Shown: positions 9,807 to 19,264 of the stretch, piece after piece
How the letters are laid out: each line of letters opens with the position of its first letter
Position numbering within the stretch: position 1 is the stretch's first letter
Assembly (NCBI GenBank): GCA_948852945.1
Contig: CAQPBJ010000014.1
Location: 1-49,824, forward strand
Direction of reading: 5' to 3'
Length of the DNA: 49,824 nt
From: an uncultured Clostridia bacterium
Lineage (GTDB): Bacteria > Bacillota > Clostridia > TANB77 > CAG-508
The notes under the pieces: model-generated
The model's input: the letters and a program-made list of their open reading frames with translations, nothing else
Databases searched by the model: none
What the model was told of the DNA's origin: nothing
Program-made: the position numbers and the translations under genes

Positions 9807-9989
9807 CTAGGATGAGTCGATTCCTTGTGGACTAATCGTCTTTTTATTGGTATTCTGATACTGAGCAAAATAACTGCTTTTTCTCAGATTAACCCGTATG
9901 ACGGGATTGATATCATCAAAGATGAATCTACCAATAAGCACGAAGAGTGCTAAGACAATTAAAATCCGATTGTCAAGATTCTTTGCCAT
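9807..9989 (-). CDS. Small membrane protein of the island (60 residues)
   Basis: A hydrophobic segment (ILIVLALFVLIGRFIF, residues 9-24) follows a short charged N-terminus, and the rest is polar. I do not recognise the family. The start is placed at 9989 because GGAGGT sits 4 bases upstream; an in-frame ATG at 10001 overlaps that GGAGGT and is unlikely. The gene lies 66 bases before the giant adhesin and shares its promoter, so it may assist export or anchoring of the adhesin (inference from position only). It has two in-frame CGG codons (8 and 32), the first in the context AAT CGG A, identical to the break in the response regulator gene at 19764. Confidence 0.6.
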   Translation of the reverse strand: MAKNLDNRILIVLALFVLIGRFIFDDINPVIRVNLRKSSYFAQYQNTNKKTISPQGIDSS

Positions 9990-10040
9990 ATCTACCTCCA
10001 ATTTCCAAATATTTTATTTTCAATGTTCCGTTTTGGCTAA

Positions 10041-10058
10041 TTCTGGACAGATCCAGAA
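10041..10058 (-). other. Leader hairpin of the island transcript
   Basis: TTCTGGA (10041-10047) and TCCAGAA (10052-10058) form a perfect 7-bp stem with a 4-base loop inside the approximately 105-base leader of the island operon. It is not followed by a T-run, so it is more likely a stability or regulatory hairpin than a terminator. Confidence 0.45.
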
Positions 10059-10100
10059 AAGCGCATGTATTTAAAAGGCAACCTAGTGCCTGTAGAATAT

Positions 10101-10129
10101 ATTATAAATTGTTTATTGCAAAATGTCAA
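10101..10129 (-). promoter_or_regulatory. Full-consensus sigma-A promoter of the island operon
   Basis: TTGACA (10124-10129), exactly 17 bases, then TATAAT (10101-10106) on the minus strand: a perfect match in both boxes and spacing. It reads toward the 60-residue gene and the giant adhesin. Confidence 0.85.
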
Positions 10130-10163
10130 TTATTATGTAACCTTTTAGTTAAAAAAATGTAAA

Positions 10164-10200
10164 AAAATAAAACTACATGTTTTGTTAGTAGTTTTATTTT
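10164..10200 (-). terminator. Intrinsic terminator after the mannosyltransferase gene
   Basis: A 13-bp perfect stem (10164-10176 with 10188-10200) has an 11-base loop and is followed on the minus strand by a run of Ts. It lies about 75 bases after the stop at 10277 and separates that gene from the island promoter. Confidence 0.75.
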
Positions 10201-10276
10201 AAATTTTAGTAATGTAATTACATTAATTTTGAATTAAAATCGAAATATGACGAATTTAACGCGTTATATTTGAAAG

Positions 10277-12104
10277 TTACATATTATTTCTTATTATTTG
10301 CCTTTCTTCTTTTATGAGTCCATCATATTCCCAGGTTTTTAACCATTCGGTTTTAACTATACGTTCTTTTTTTACTGGTAGACCAGAATATACTGGATAA
10401 AAATAAATAAAGAATCCTAAAAATATAATTGATAATATTGGGATTGATATATCTATATGTTTTATTATAGTAGATAATTTACTTATTATATTTGGAATGG
10501 TTAACATTACAAATGGGATTGTTATAAAATAATGATATATGAACATTGTTCTTCCGAATGAAAGCGTATGGTAACCAAGTTGCTAAAATCATTGCAGTGA
10601 TTATTAATGATTCTTTATTCTTTTTTATAATTCCGTGTAATGCTGTAAGTATTGTTGTTATGATTCCTATATACCAGATTGCCGGATTACCCATGCAAGC
10701 AATTGTTCCTATTTTATCATTATCAAATCTTCCTATATAATACCATAGTGGTCTTTCTATAATTGGCCATTGATACCATTTGCTTGAATATGTATGTGAA
10801 TCTTTTAAGTTGGAGTGATATGAGTACATTACTTTTTGATATTCAATAAATGTTTTTATGTTAGTTATTTTTACTTTGTAGGTTACTGTTGTTATACCGT
10901 CTTCTGTTGTTTGACTTGAAATTGACGTTTTGTCAAAATAATTTAGTTTGTCTTTTTCGTCTGAATATTGATGTGTGTATGTAACTTCATGATTTGGATT
11001 TAGTATTATTGGTATGTATGTTAATACATATATGCTAATAGGTACTATTATAAAAGAAAGAACTGACCAAGCTAGAAGTTTTAAATCTAATTTTCTTCCT
11101 ATTATATATTTAATTAGATAGATTATTCCCATTCCTAATCCGACATATGCTGCTGTCCATTTTGTCGATATTGCCATTCCCCAGAATATTCCTGACAACA
11201 TAAGTGGCATCATTTTTTTGTCTAGTTTTTCTGTGTTTGGTATTTTTATATATTTTAAGAAAAACAGAAATGAGGTTAGGCAAAATAATACTAAGTATGA
11301 ATCAGCTGTTCCTATTCTTGTTTGGACAAAATGCATTCCGTCTAGTGCCATTATAATTGCACTGAATAATGCATAACGTTCTTTTTTAAATAATTCTTTT
11401 GAGATTAGATATATAACTAGTATCATTAATATTCCAGCTATATTGCCTCCTACTCTGTATGCGAATGGTGTTACACCTAGAAAATACATTGGAATTGATA
11501 TTAGAAGTTTTCCAAGTGGCGGATGAGTGTATTCGTATATTGACATATTGTGCAGTTGCTCATACGCTGTTCTCGGAAAATATACTTCGTCAAAATAAGT
11601 GCTGTTCATATAATTCATTTCTTTTGGTATTGTAGATTGTTCGTCTATTAAAATTTTTCCGTCATTCTCCATTGCTGTTAATGGAATTTTATTTCCTTGT
11701 TTGTCATATAGACATATCTCACCTATTGTAGTAGTATCATAATAAGATTGGAACATAATGTATTTATAATAATTTGTATTGTTGAAGTAATGTTCATTCC
11801 ATTTAAAGATGTTATTGTATTTTATTTCTATTGGTTTGTTGTCATATTGGTAAGTATCAAAATCTTTGTAGGTATTAGTAAAAAAAACTGAAATATATGT
11901 TTCATTATTTCCAGAATATATCATTGCTTTATATGGAATTTGATCTGTTTCTATCTTATAAGTGAGTTGGTGTTTGTCTTTTAGGTTTATAAATGTTTGT
12001 GGGTTTTTTGTACTACCTAATTTATAAAAAGATATAACAGAATATGTTACTATAATAAGAATTAGTAACATATTTGATGGTTTTATTATTAATTTCTTCC
12101 TCAT
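10277..12104 (-). CDS. Protein O-mannosyltransferase family (GT39) membrane protein, needs one +1 frameshift
   Basis: The 0 frame covers codons 1-516 and ends 25 codons after a CGG; the +1 frame resumes with GGA at 10555 and adds 92 residues, total about 608. Joining them gives AFI-GRTMFIYHYF, the expected family sequence just before the last helices. Family marks: the catalytic loop FDEVYFPR (D172, E173), HPPLGK (about 194-199) and many membrane helices. The roughly 130-residue stretch between helix 1 and the DE motif is longer than usual and looks extracytoplasmic. The enzyme would move mannose from a polyprenyl-phosphate carrier to secreted proteins on the outer face of the membrane; the giant surface proteins nearby are plausible substrates (inference). 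GAGGG precedes the ATG by about 6 bases. Without recoding the last helices would be lost. Confidence 0.8.
10554..10556 (-). other. Putative +1 recoding site, ATT CGG A (mannosyltransferase)
   Basis: Codon 517 in the 0 frame is CGG, followed by A. The homologous frame continues at GGA (10555-10553), so one C is skipped. See the finding on CGGA recoding. Confidence 0.75.
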
Positions 12105-12195
12105 TTTTTCCCTCTAATTAAATATTTATAAGTATTATTGTTATCATTTTTATTTTCCTATGGTGTCATGAATAAATATGATATATTATATACTA

Positions 12196-12226
12196 AAGAA
12201 GGTATCCGGTTTAAGGACACCTTCTT
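12196..12226 (-). terminator. Hairpin after the Gld-type gene cluster
   Basis: AAGAAGGT (12196-12203) pairs with ACCTTCTT (12219-12226), with an inner TCC/GGA pairing. It begins 6 bases after the stop at 12232. The following minus-strand sequence is only moderately T-rich, so termination may be partial. Confidence 0.5.
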
Positions 12227-12231
12227 ATATT

Positions 12232-13737
12232 TTATTTTAATTTACGTCTATTTAACCATACACAAATTCCAACAACAGCTATTGAAATTGGAACAGCATA
12301 TATAACTATTTTGACAATATTATCTTTTTCATCTGTTACTACAAATGGAGTATCTGCTTGAGTTTTTCTTATTGAATATAGTTCTCCTTGATTTGCTGCA
12401 AAGGCAAATGAATTTAATATAACATCTTTATTATATGCGATTATTGGATATGTTCCATCTAATGAATTATCTGAGAATGATGAGATAGTTGAGAATATTA
12501 CAGCTCTAGATTCTTCACCTGATTCAACAGTTTTTTGAAGTGCGGCTGCTGTGACATAATATCCGTTTTCGTTTTCTTCAATTTTTTGTCCAGATAGATT
12601 TGCAACATATGCTTCTGTAGAAGTTGTTAATATTGGTGTTGCAGTTATATTATTAGTTGATATTTTTTCTGTATCTAATTCTATCATTCCAGGTGCAACT
12701 AATATAGGTGTTACTGAACGTGAGTTATGAAGAATTTTAGTTATTTCATGATCTGCTGAAACTTCTGATTGATATACTAAATTATATCCAGATACTTGAT
12801 TTTTTGTGCTACCATCCATTACTAATTTGTTTGGCATTGATACACCATATTCATCAAGAATTTTTTGGAAATTTGGAAGGGATAAGTTTGTATTTATATA
12901 GTCAATATCATTTGCGATTATTATGTCTCCACCCTTTTCTATATAATTGCATATTGCTTGTGTTTCTGCGTCTGTGAAGTCTGTTTTAACTCCCATTATT
13001 GCTAATATATCACAGTCATCTGGAATTGTTGGAGTTGAAACAATATTTAATGAAGCTGTTTCATAATATTCTTCTGATAAATATTGATTTAAATAGTATA
13101 TACCTGAAGCTGTTGTGTAATCAGATCTACCTTCTACAAAATATACTTTTGTAGATTTGTCAATTGACAAATTGACAATGGCATTTGTTAATTTTTGTTC
13201 AGCTAAATCTATTGTATTGTAGCTATCATCGTAAGTAAATAAATCATAATTACTTATATATGAATTTCTACCTGATTCATTAACACCAACTAATGCTGGA
13301 TAATCATCTTCAAAAGCAAATTGTGATATTAAATCCATATTGTCTTTTTGGACGATTTTGTAATTAATCTTTTCGTTTTGAGCATTGTATTGTTTTAATA
13401 AGTCTATTACTGTTGAAGAATCACTATATCCCCATACATAAAATGTTATTTCTTTATTTATATTTTTTGCTATGTTTTTAGATTGGTCTGTTAATGTATG
13501 TAGTTTACTTTTTGTTAAGTCTATTTGAGCTAAGTTTATTGAGTTAACCCATAAGTTTATAACAAGGTATAGTGCAATTACTATTGCTATTAATAATATC
13601 ATTTTTGAAGTGTCTTTTATGAAGTATTCTTTTGCAGTATGTGCTCCTTGTTTTACTTTTTCTTTGAAGGGTACTTTATTATTTTCTTTACTCATTTTTT
13701 TAAGAATTTTTTGATTTTTCTTTTCATTTTTATCCAT
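12232..13737 (-). CDS. GldG-type auxiliary component of an ABC system
   Basis: The 501-residue product has a basic N-terminus, one membrane helix at about 47-67, a long extracytoplasmic region starting with the family signature LTDQSKNIAKNINKEITFYVWG, and a C-terminal helix at about 475-495 followed by NRRKLK. This is the layout of the ABC-auxiliary (GldG) family. It is the last gene of the cluster, 35 bases after the permease gene. Family members work with a GldA-type ATPase and GldF-type permease in envelope functions; the substrate is unknown outside gliding Bacteroidetes, and gliding is not implied here. The only ribosome site seen (AAAGGA) is about 12 bases from the ATG, which is long. 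Confidence 0.8.
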   Translation of the reverse strand: MDKNEKKNQKILKKMSKENNKVPFKEKVKQGAHTAKEYFIKDTSKMILLIAIVIALYLVINLWVNSINLAQIDLTKSKLHTLTDQSKNIAKNINKEITFYVWGYSDSSTVIDLLKQYNAQNEKINYKIVQKDNMDLISQFAFEDDYPALVGVNESGRNSYISNYDLFTYDDSYNTIDLAEQKLTNAIVNLSIDKSTKVYFVEGRSDYTTASGIYYLNQYLSEEYYETASLNIVSTPTIPDDCDILAIMGVKTDFTDAETQAICNYIEKGGDIIIANDIDYINTNLSLPNFQKILDEYGVSMPNKLVMDGSTKNQVSGYNLVYQSEVSADHEITKILHNSRSVTPILVAPGMIELDTEKISTNNITATPILTTSTEAYVANLSGQKIEENENGYYVTAAALQKTVESGEESRAVIFSTISSFSDNSLDGTYPIIAYNKDVILNSFAFAANQGELYSIRKTQADTPFVVTDEKDNIVKIVIYAVPISIAVVGICVWLNRRKLK

Positions 13738-13772
13738 TTTTGTATCTAATCCTTTCCTATTTTATATAGATA

Positions 13773-14453
13773 TTATTTTATACTTTTTCTTCTTTGTAAT
13801 ATGATGATTGTCAAAAAGACGAATAAAAATATAAAACTTAGATATCCTACAACTTCTTTTAGAGATATGATTCCTAAAGGAAATTTTTGATACATTTCTG
13901 TTAATGAGAATAGTTTAAATATTCCATTTTGTAGATTTAAGAATGATAACATTAAGAAGAAGGCTATTGGAATTATTGCAGCTATTACTTGATGTTCTGT
14001 TAATGCTGAAGCAAACATACCAAAAGATATAAATGCCATAGAAAGTAGTAAAAATCCTAACATAGCAACTAGTGGTTCTACTATACTAACATGTCCAAAT
14101 TTTGATAATATTCCATAATAGATAAACATTAGTAAGCAAGATACTATTGTAACGACTGTTGCTGCTAAAAATTTTCCTATAACTATACTAAATATGCTTT
14201 TTGGTGATGTGATTAATAATTGATCAGTTCCTGATTTTTTTTCTTCTGAGAACATTCTCATTGTTATAACTGGTATAAGGAATGTTAGTACTACTGTACT
14301 ATCCCATATAACATATTCAAAATGTAGTTGTCCTTGGGTGAAGGTAAAATTGTAGAATACAAAGCTCATTGCTATTAGAAAAAGGGAAATAAATATGTAT
14401 CCTATTGGTGTGTAAAAATAACTTTTTAATTCTTTTTTTAATACTGCAAACAT
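13773..14453 (-). CDS. GldF-type ABC-2 permease
   Basis: A 226-residue protein with six membrane helices and the ABC-2 family stretch FSEEKKSGTDQLLITSP after helix 2. It begins MFAVLKKELKSYFYTPIGYIF, as usual for the family. Its ATG overlaps the TAA of the ATPase gene by one base (TAATG), so the two are translationally coupled. It is the membrane channel part of the three-gene system. Confidence 0.85.
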   Translation of the reverse strand: MFAVLKKELKSYFYTPIGYIFISLFLIAMSFVFYNFTFTQGQLHFEYVIWDSTVVLTFLIPVITMRMFSEEKKSGTDQLLITSPKSIFSIVIGKFLAATVVTIVSCLLMFIYYGILSKFGHVSIVEPLVAMLGFLLLSMAFISFGMFASALTEHQVIAAIIPIAFFLMLSFLNLQNGIFKLFSLTEMYQKFPLGIISLKEVVGYLSFIFLFVFLTIIILQRRKSIK

Positions 14454-15430
14454 TATTTTTTACCTCCTTTTTCTTTATTAGATGTTGTGTCTTCATCTAT
14501 GATTTTTAAGAATGCATCTTCTAGACTAATTTCTTTTTTCTTTACTTCTACTACGTTTATGTCTTTGTCTATACAAAGTTTAAGCAGCTCTTTTTTAACA
14601 TTCTCGTCACCTTCGTAGCTAATAGAGTATTGCCTCTCTTTGTCTTTTTGGTTAACAAGAGTTACTGATTTTATTGGTTTAAGTTTTTTTGTTATATCTG
14701 ACAAAGTGGTTGTTTCTTCTTCAACTGTAATAAGTAATTCTTTTTTGTCTGAATTGCTTGATAGTGTTTCTGATTCTATATTTTCTGTTTTATCTACTTT
14801 AACTATTTTGCCTTTGTTTATGATTATAATTTTATTACACATTTGATTTATTTCACTTAAGATGTGTGAGCTTATTAGTATTGTATGTTTTTCTTTAAGT
14901 GATTTTATTAAATTTCTAATTTCTGTTACTTGTTTTGGATCTAGTCCAACTGTAGGTTCGTCTAATATTAATATTGGAGGATTACCTACTAGAGCTCCTG
15001 CAAGACTAACTCTTTGTCTGTAACCTCTAGATAAGTTTCTAATCAATTTTGATTTGACTTCGTTTAGACCTGTTTGGTTAAGTACTCTTTCTATTTCTGA
15101 TTTTTTGTCTTTTCTTTTGACTAATTTTAAATCTGCCATATAAGAGATAAATTCTTTTACTGTTAGCTCTGTGTATAGTGGTACATTTTCTGGCATGTAT
15201 CCTATTTGTCTTTTTGCTTGTTTGGCTTTTTGGTCAATATCATATCCGTTTACAATGATTTTTCCTTTAGTTGGTTCTATGTAGCCTGTTATCATGCTCA
15301 TTGTTGTAGATTTTCCTGCTCCATTTGGTCCAAGAAAACCAACGATTTCGCCTTCTTCAATTTTAAAGCTTATATCATCTACTGCTTTAAAATTATTGTA
15401 CTTTTTAGTAACGTTTTTTAGCTCTATCAA
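14453..15430 (-). CDS. GldA-type ABC transporter ATPase
   Basis: A 325-residue ATPase with Walker A GPNGAGKST (34-42), Q-loop region, signature LSRGYRQRV, Walker B ILILDEPTVGLDP and a switch His (SSHILSE). A lysine-rich C-terminal extension of about 100 residues follows the nucleotide-binding domain. The start is TTG: AAGGAGG lies about 8 bases upstream and there is no suitable ATG. It powers the permease and GldG-type subunits encoded immediately downstream. Confidence 0.9.
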   Translation of the reverse strand: MIELKNVTKKYNNFKAVDDISFKIEEGEIVGFLGPNGAGKSTTMSMITGYIEPTKGKIIVNGYDIDQKAKQAKRQIGYMPENVPLYTELTVKEFISYMADLKLVKRKDKKSEIERVLNQTGLNEVKSKLIRNLSRGYRQRVSLAGALVGNPPILILDEPTVGLDPKQVTEIRNLIKSLKEKHTILISSHILSEINQMCNKIIIINKGKIVKVDKTENIESETLSSNSDKKELLITVEEETTTLSDITKKLKPIKSVTLVNQKDKERQYSISYEGDENVKKELLKLCIDKDINVVEVKKKEISLEDAFLKIIDEDTTSNKEKGGKK

Positions 15431-15523
15431 TGTTTTTTCCTCCTTAATATGTTTTATGGTATATTGCTTATTTTAATATTCCTATGTGATTTTATTACTA
15501 GAATATTAAATTAAAATTAAAAA

Positions 15524-16186
15524 CTATTTAAATTTTGCAATTAGTGCTTTAATTTTTATTCCTTGATTTGAAAACATTTCTTCATGCTCTGTTCTTATGT
15601 CTTCAAAAATCATTTCTGAGTGTAAATCATATGTTATTTTTTCTATTGTGAAGCCGGTTTCTTTTAAATATTCTATGCTTTCTTCGAATAATTCATCGTT
15701 GTCTGTTTTAAAGTAAATTTCACCGTTTTTCTTACTTAAGAATTGCTTATAATTTTCTAGTTGCCTTGTATGAGTAAGTCTTCTTTTTTTATGTTTTCCT
15801 CTTGGCCATGGATTGCAAAAGTTAATGTAAATACGCTCGATAACATCTTCTGGTGAGAAGACATCTAATATTCTTTCTGCGTTCATTCTTATTAGCCATA
15901 AATTATTGATTTCTAAATTGTCATTTTGATATGCGGATTCTATATTTCTTTTTGATAGTCCTAGCATTGTTTCTATCATGTCTGCTGCTATATAATTAAT
16001 TTCTTGATGTTTGGTTGCAAGTTTTGAAATAAAGCTTCCTTTACCACATCCTATTTCTAAATGTATTGGGTTATTATTATTTTGAAAGCTATCTTTCCAT
16101 TTTCCTTTATTTATGCTTGGATTATCTATATAAAATTTTGCTTCTTCTAATTCTTTTTTTGCCCAAGGTCTTCTTCGTATTCTCAT
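15524..16186 (-). CDS. trmB: tRNA (guanine-N7-)-methyltransferase
   Basis: The 220-residue product has the SAM-binding motif LEIGCGKGSF (about 43-52) and the family signature NFCNPWPRGKHKKRRLTH that holds the catalytic Asp/Asn-Pro-Trp region. It methylates G46 in the variable loop of tRNAs. Length is normal. AAGGA lies about 8 bases before the ATG. It follows the VanW gene after 59 bases that contain a hairpin. Confidence 0.95.
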   Translation of the reverse strand: MRIRRRPWAKKELEEAKFYIDNPSINKGKWKDSFQNNNNPIHLEIGCGKGSFISKLATKHQEINYIAADMIETMLGLSKRNIESAYQNDNLEINNLWLIRMNAERILDVFSPEDVIERIYINFCNPWPRGKHKKRRLTHTRQLENYKQFLSKKNGEIYFKTDNDELFEESIEYLKETGFTIEKITYDLHSEMIFEDIRTEHEEMFSNQGIKIKALIAKFK

Positions 16187-16215
16187 ATTTTTTCCTTCTT
16201 TTTTATTGATTAATT

Positions 16216-16239
16216 GTCAAAAAGGTTGGACTTTTTGAC
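16216..16239 (-). other. Hairpin between the VanW gene and trmB
   Basis: GTCAAAAAG (16216-16224) and CTTTTTGAC (16231-16239) form a perfect 9-bp stem with a 6-base loop, 6 bases after the VanW stop. There is no T-run after it on the minus strand, so it may protect the transcript end or attenuate rather than terminate. Confidence 0.5.
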
Positions 16240-16245
16240 GATGTT

Positions 16246-17814
16246 TTAGTGTCTACCATGGTAAGTGTCTGTTGATATTAATTCAGTACTTACTACTTGA
16301 CCATCTTTTATTAGTCTTTTATATGTTTGATATGTTCCTGATCCAATATAGTTTGAGAAAATTTCTACTTGATAGTCATCAGGTGTTTTTAATCCATATA
16401 TTGATACATGAACTCCTCCGTTTTCTACTCCTGCTACTATTTTTATTGGATAGTTTCTATTATTTTTAAATTTAAAATCTAGTGAGCCCCATGCAACGGT
16501 AGCGTCTCTTCCTCCTGTAAAGTATGTTGAAAGAAACATGTGGTTTGTACGTTCTACTACTTCTAGATTTGAGAATAATACTGCATTATATAATGTTGTT
16601 GAAACTTGACAAATACCACCACCTAATCCGCTAACTGCCTGATTATTTTCAAATACTGTTGCTTCTCTAAATCCTGCTGCTATGGTTCTTTCTCCTACAG
16701 TTGAGTTGTATGAAAAAGTTTCGCCTGGCATTACTACTATGCCATTAATTTTACTAGCTGATACTATTAAATTTTGATAACGATTGTTTGAACCTATATA
16801 CCAAGTTGAAAAAGTTGCTAATTGATCTGGAAAAGCATCTAATCCTAAATCATTTACAGTTACGTTTGCAGGTGTAAATTTAAGTGCTACTTCATATTCA
16901 GATTTATCTTCTGCTTCAATTTGTGCTTTTACTGTTTCTATACTTTCTGCAAAATCGACTCCAGTTTCTTCTGGGTATACCATTCTTGGTTCTGCTGTAT
17001 AGTAAGCATCTTGGACTTCTTTATATATTTCTGAATGTATTTTTTCTACATCGATCTTGTCTGGATATTTATCATATGTTGGTATGTCAAAATACATTTC
17101 ATTATAGTTTTTATTATTTAGTGCATCATGCACTATTTGTTTTGTTTCATCATTTAGTGCTGCTTTTCCAATTTTACCAGATGTTATTATTAGTTCATTA
17201 TTTTCAAAATAATAACTTGGTTGTTCTACTTGTTCTGGCAATTTTGCTGATATGTCTATTATGCATGCATCTAGTGTTACTTCGTCGTAGGTTACTTCAA
17301 TTTTTATGTTTTGTGGGTGCTTTTTTAGGCTTAGAACTTGTAAGTCTCTCTGTATTATTGAGCCTGTTCTGCCAATATTATAGGCTTGATCTATTGATTT
17401 GTCTAAAAGATATTTTACATCTAATTGTTCTAATGAAAGTGCATATACGTTTTCTCCGTATTGAAAGTATATTGTACTATCTAGTTTGTCTAAAAGTTCA
17501 GTTTGAATTTTATTTTTAGCTTCTTCTTTGGATAGTCCTGATACATTAATTCCTTCAATACTGACACCTTTTTTTATTTTCGTGTCTTTATTATTTATTA
17601 TTGAAAATACGGATACAATGATGACTACTATGAATATTATGCTTGCAATTGATACTGCACTTATTTGCATTCCTTTTTTAAATTTACTTTTGAATTCTGA
17701 TGGCGAAGATATGTTTTTTTCTGTTTCTGGAATTAATAATTGGCTTTCTTCTTCAGAGTTGTTGTTTTTTTCTTTATCTTTAGAATCGTCTACATTTAGT
17801 ATTTGATTTGCCAT
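16246..17814 (-). CDS. VanW-family membrane-anchored envelope protein
   Basis: The 522-residue product has an acidic cytoplasmic N-terminus, one membrane helix (about 50-72), a peptidoglycan-binding-like region with repeated KKGVSIEGINVSGL-type motifs (about 80-330), and a VanW domain (about 365-470; SYNSTVGERT, GGGICQVSTTLYNAV, RTNHMFLSTYF). Family members are found in cell-wall gene clusters; the biochemical role is not established. GGAG lies about 7 bases before the ATG. It has its own promoter at 17864-17892. It contains the 11-mer AAAACGGAGGA read in the phase AAC GGA GGA, useful as an in-window control for the recoding finding. Confidence 0.9.
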   Translation of the reverse strand: MANQILNVDDSKDKEKNNNSEEESQLLIPETEKNISSPSEFKSKFKKGMQISAVSIASIIFIVVIIVSVFSIINNKDTKIKKGVSIEGINVSGLSKEEAKNKIQTELLDKLDSTIYFQYGENVYALSLEQLDVKYLLDKSIDQAYNIGRTGSIIQRDLQVLSLKKHPQNIKIEVTYDEVTLDACIIDISAKLPEQVEQPSYYFENNELIITSGKIGKAALNDETKQIVHDALNNKNYNEMYFDIPTYDKYPDKIDVEKIHSEIYKEVQDAYYTAEPRMVYPEETGVDFAESIETVKAQIEAEDKSEYEVALKFTPANVTVNDLGLDAFPDQLATFSTWYIGSNNRYQNLIVSASKINGIVVMPGETFSYNSTVGERTIAAGFREATVFENNQAVSGLGGGICQVSTTLYNAVLFSNLEVVERTNHMFLSTYFTGGRDATVAWGSLDFKFKNNRNYPIKIVAGVENGGVHVSIYGLKTPDDYQVEIFSNYIGSGTYQTYKRLIKDGQVVSTELISTDTYHGRH

Positions 17815-17863
17815 TTTCTGCTCCTAATTAAAATCTTTTATATATCTTATTATTGACCATATT

Positions 17864-17892
17864 ATTATATTTATAATACGGGTAAAAGTCAA
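17864..17892 (-). promoter_or_regulatory. Sigma-A promoter of the VanW gene
   Basis: TTGACT (17887-17892), exactly 17 bases, TATAAT (17864-17869) on the minus strand. The start near 17857 gives a leader of about 43 bases. The -35 box abuts the terminator of the upstream kinase gene. Confidence 0.8.
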
Positions 17893-17893
17893 C

Positions 17894-17922
17894 AAAGACA
17901 TGACTTGTTTTGTCATGTCTTT
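17894..17922 (-). terminator. Intrinsic terminator of the two-component operon
   Basis: An 11-bp perfect stem (17894-17904 with 17912-17922) with a 7-base loop starts directly after the kinase stop codon and is followed on the minus strand by GTTGACTTTTA. Confidence 0.75.
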
Positions 17923-19240
17923 CTAGATTTTTACTATTGCTATAGTTCCTTTTGGTTTATTATGTATTAATTTAATTGAACCTCCATGTTTTTTTACTAT
18001 AGTATGAGCAATTGAAAGTCCTAAACCTGTTCCACCTTTTTCTCTAGAACGTGCCTTATCTTCTCTATAAAATCTTTCAAATATGTGTTTTAGTCCTTCG
18101 TCACTTATGCCTATACCTGTATCTTTTACATTGATAAATAATCTTTCATCTCGATTATGAATGTCTAGTTCTATAGAATCATTTTCTTCGGTGTATTTTA
18201 GTGCGTTATCTAATAGTATGATAATTAATTGTTTAATTTTATTTTTGTCTACATTTATTTCTTTATCACATTGAACATTTAAATGCATTTGCTTGTTTTG
18301 CATTTTTGCCATTTCTTGATATGGTATGATTACTTCTTGTGCTAATTTGTTTATATCAGTTTTGTCTTTATGGATAGTTGATTTATTGTTGTCAGTTCGG
18401 GCTAATTCCATAAGTTCTGTTATCATTTTTTTTAGTCTTCTAGTTTCGTTTAATGTAAGTGCAATATCTTCTGATTTGTCAATTATTTTGCTTCCTGGTG
18501 ATTGTAGTAATAATTCTTGTTTTGCTTGAATTATTGTAAGTGGTGTTCGTAATTCATGTGATGCGTTTTGAACAAATTCTGTTTGTTTTTTGTATGCTTT
18601 GACTACAGGAGTTACTGCCTTTTTTGCTATTGTCCAACTTATAAAAATTGATAATACTATTACTATTATTGTTCCAACAGATAGTGTTCTTGTAAAGTTT
18701 TCTAACATTTGTTTTTCTGAGTTCGTATTTATTAGAATGTCTATTAGGTACTTTTCTCCGTCTGATGCTAGTATTTTAGTAGTTATTCCTCTGTAGTAGT
18801 AGTTTGAGTTTTCAGCAGTTACTTTAAGTTCGTATATTTGTTTTTTATCTATACTTGGCAAATTGGTTTGATCTATGTATTCAGCAAAGTATTTTACGCT
18901 TAATGATGTTGCTATTACTTCTCCGTTCTTTGTCTCTGAGAATTGTAACAATTCTAGGATTTTCTATTGCATTTAAATGTTCTTGAACCTCTGTTATGAT
19001 TTCTTCATCAGTTAAAGATCTTTTTGGAAATAATCCTGAATATTTATTGTTTGCTAGTTCAGATATTTTTTGAAGATTATCTTCAAATTGAAAAATTTCT
19101 TTATCTACTGAGCTGTATAGATAGTTATTAAACTGACTTAGGATAAATATACTGAAGGTTCCAAAAATTAGTGTAAGTAATACTAGATTTATAATCATAT
19201 TTTTTAGAAGTTGGTGATTTATTGTTTTGTGTTCTATCAT
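17923..19240 (-). CDS. Membrane sensor histidine kinase, needs one +1 frameshift
   Basis: The 0 frame starts at 19240 and covers codons 1-105 before CGG; it would stop at 119 residues. The +1 frame resumes at GGA (18924) and adds 333 residues, total about 438, a normal size. The joined protein has helix 1 (about 16-36), an extracytoplasmic loop, helix 2 (about 187-206), the phospho-acceptor motif SHELRTPL (His about 228), the N-box (DNALKYTEE) and the ATP-binding G-boxes (DTGIGI, GTGLGLSI). The junction reads LRDKE-GEVIATS. The response regulator gene ends 24 bases upstream. The enzyme would autophosphorylate on His in response to an unknown envelope signal. Without recoding only the first helix and part of the sensor loop would be made. 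Confidence 0.85.
18923..18925 (-). other. Putative +1 recoding site, GAA CGG A (histidine kinase)
   Basis: Codon 106 in the 0 frame is CGG followed by A. The kinase frame continues from GGA at 18924-18922. Confidence 0.75.
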
Positions 19241-19264
19241 TTTAATATTTTCTCTTTCTTAATT

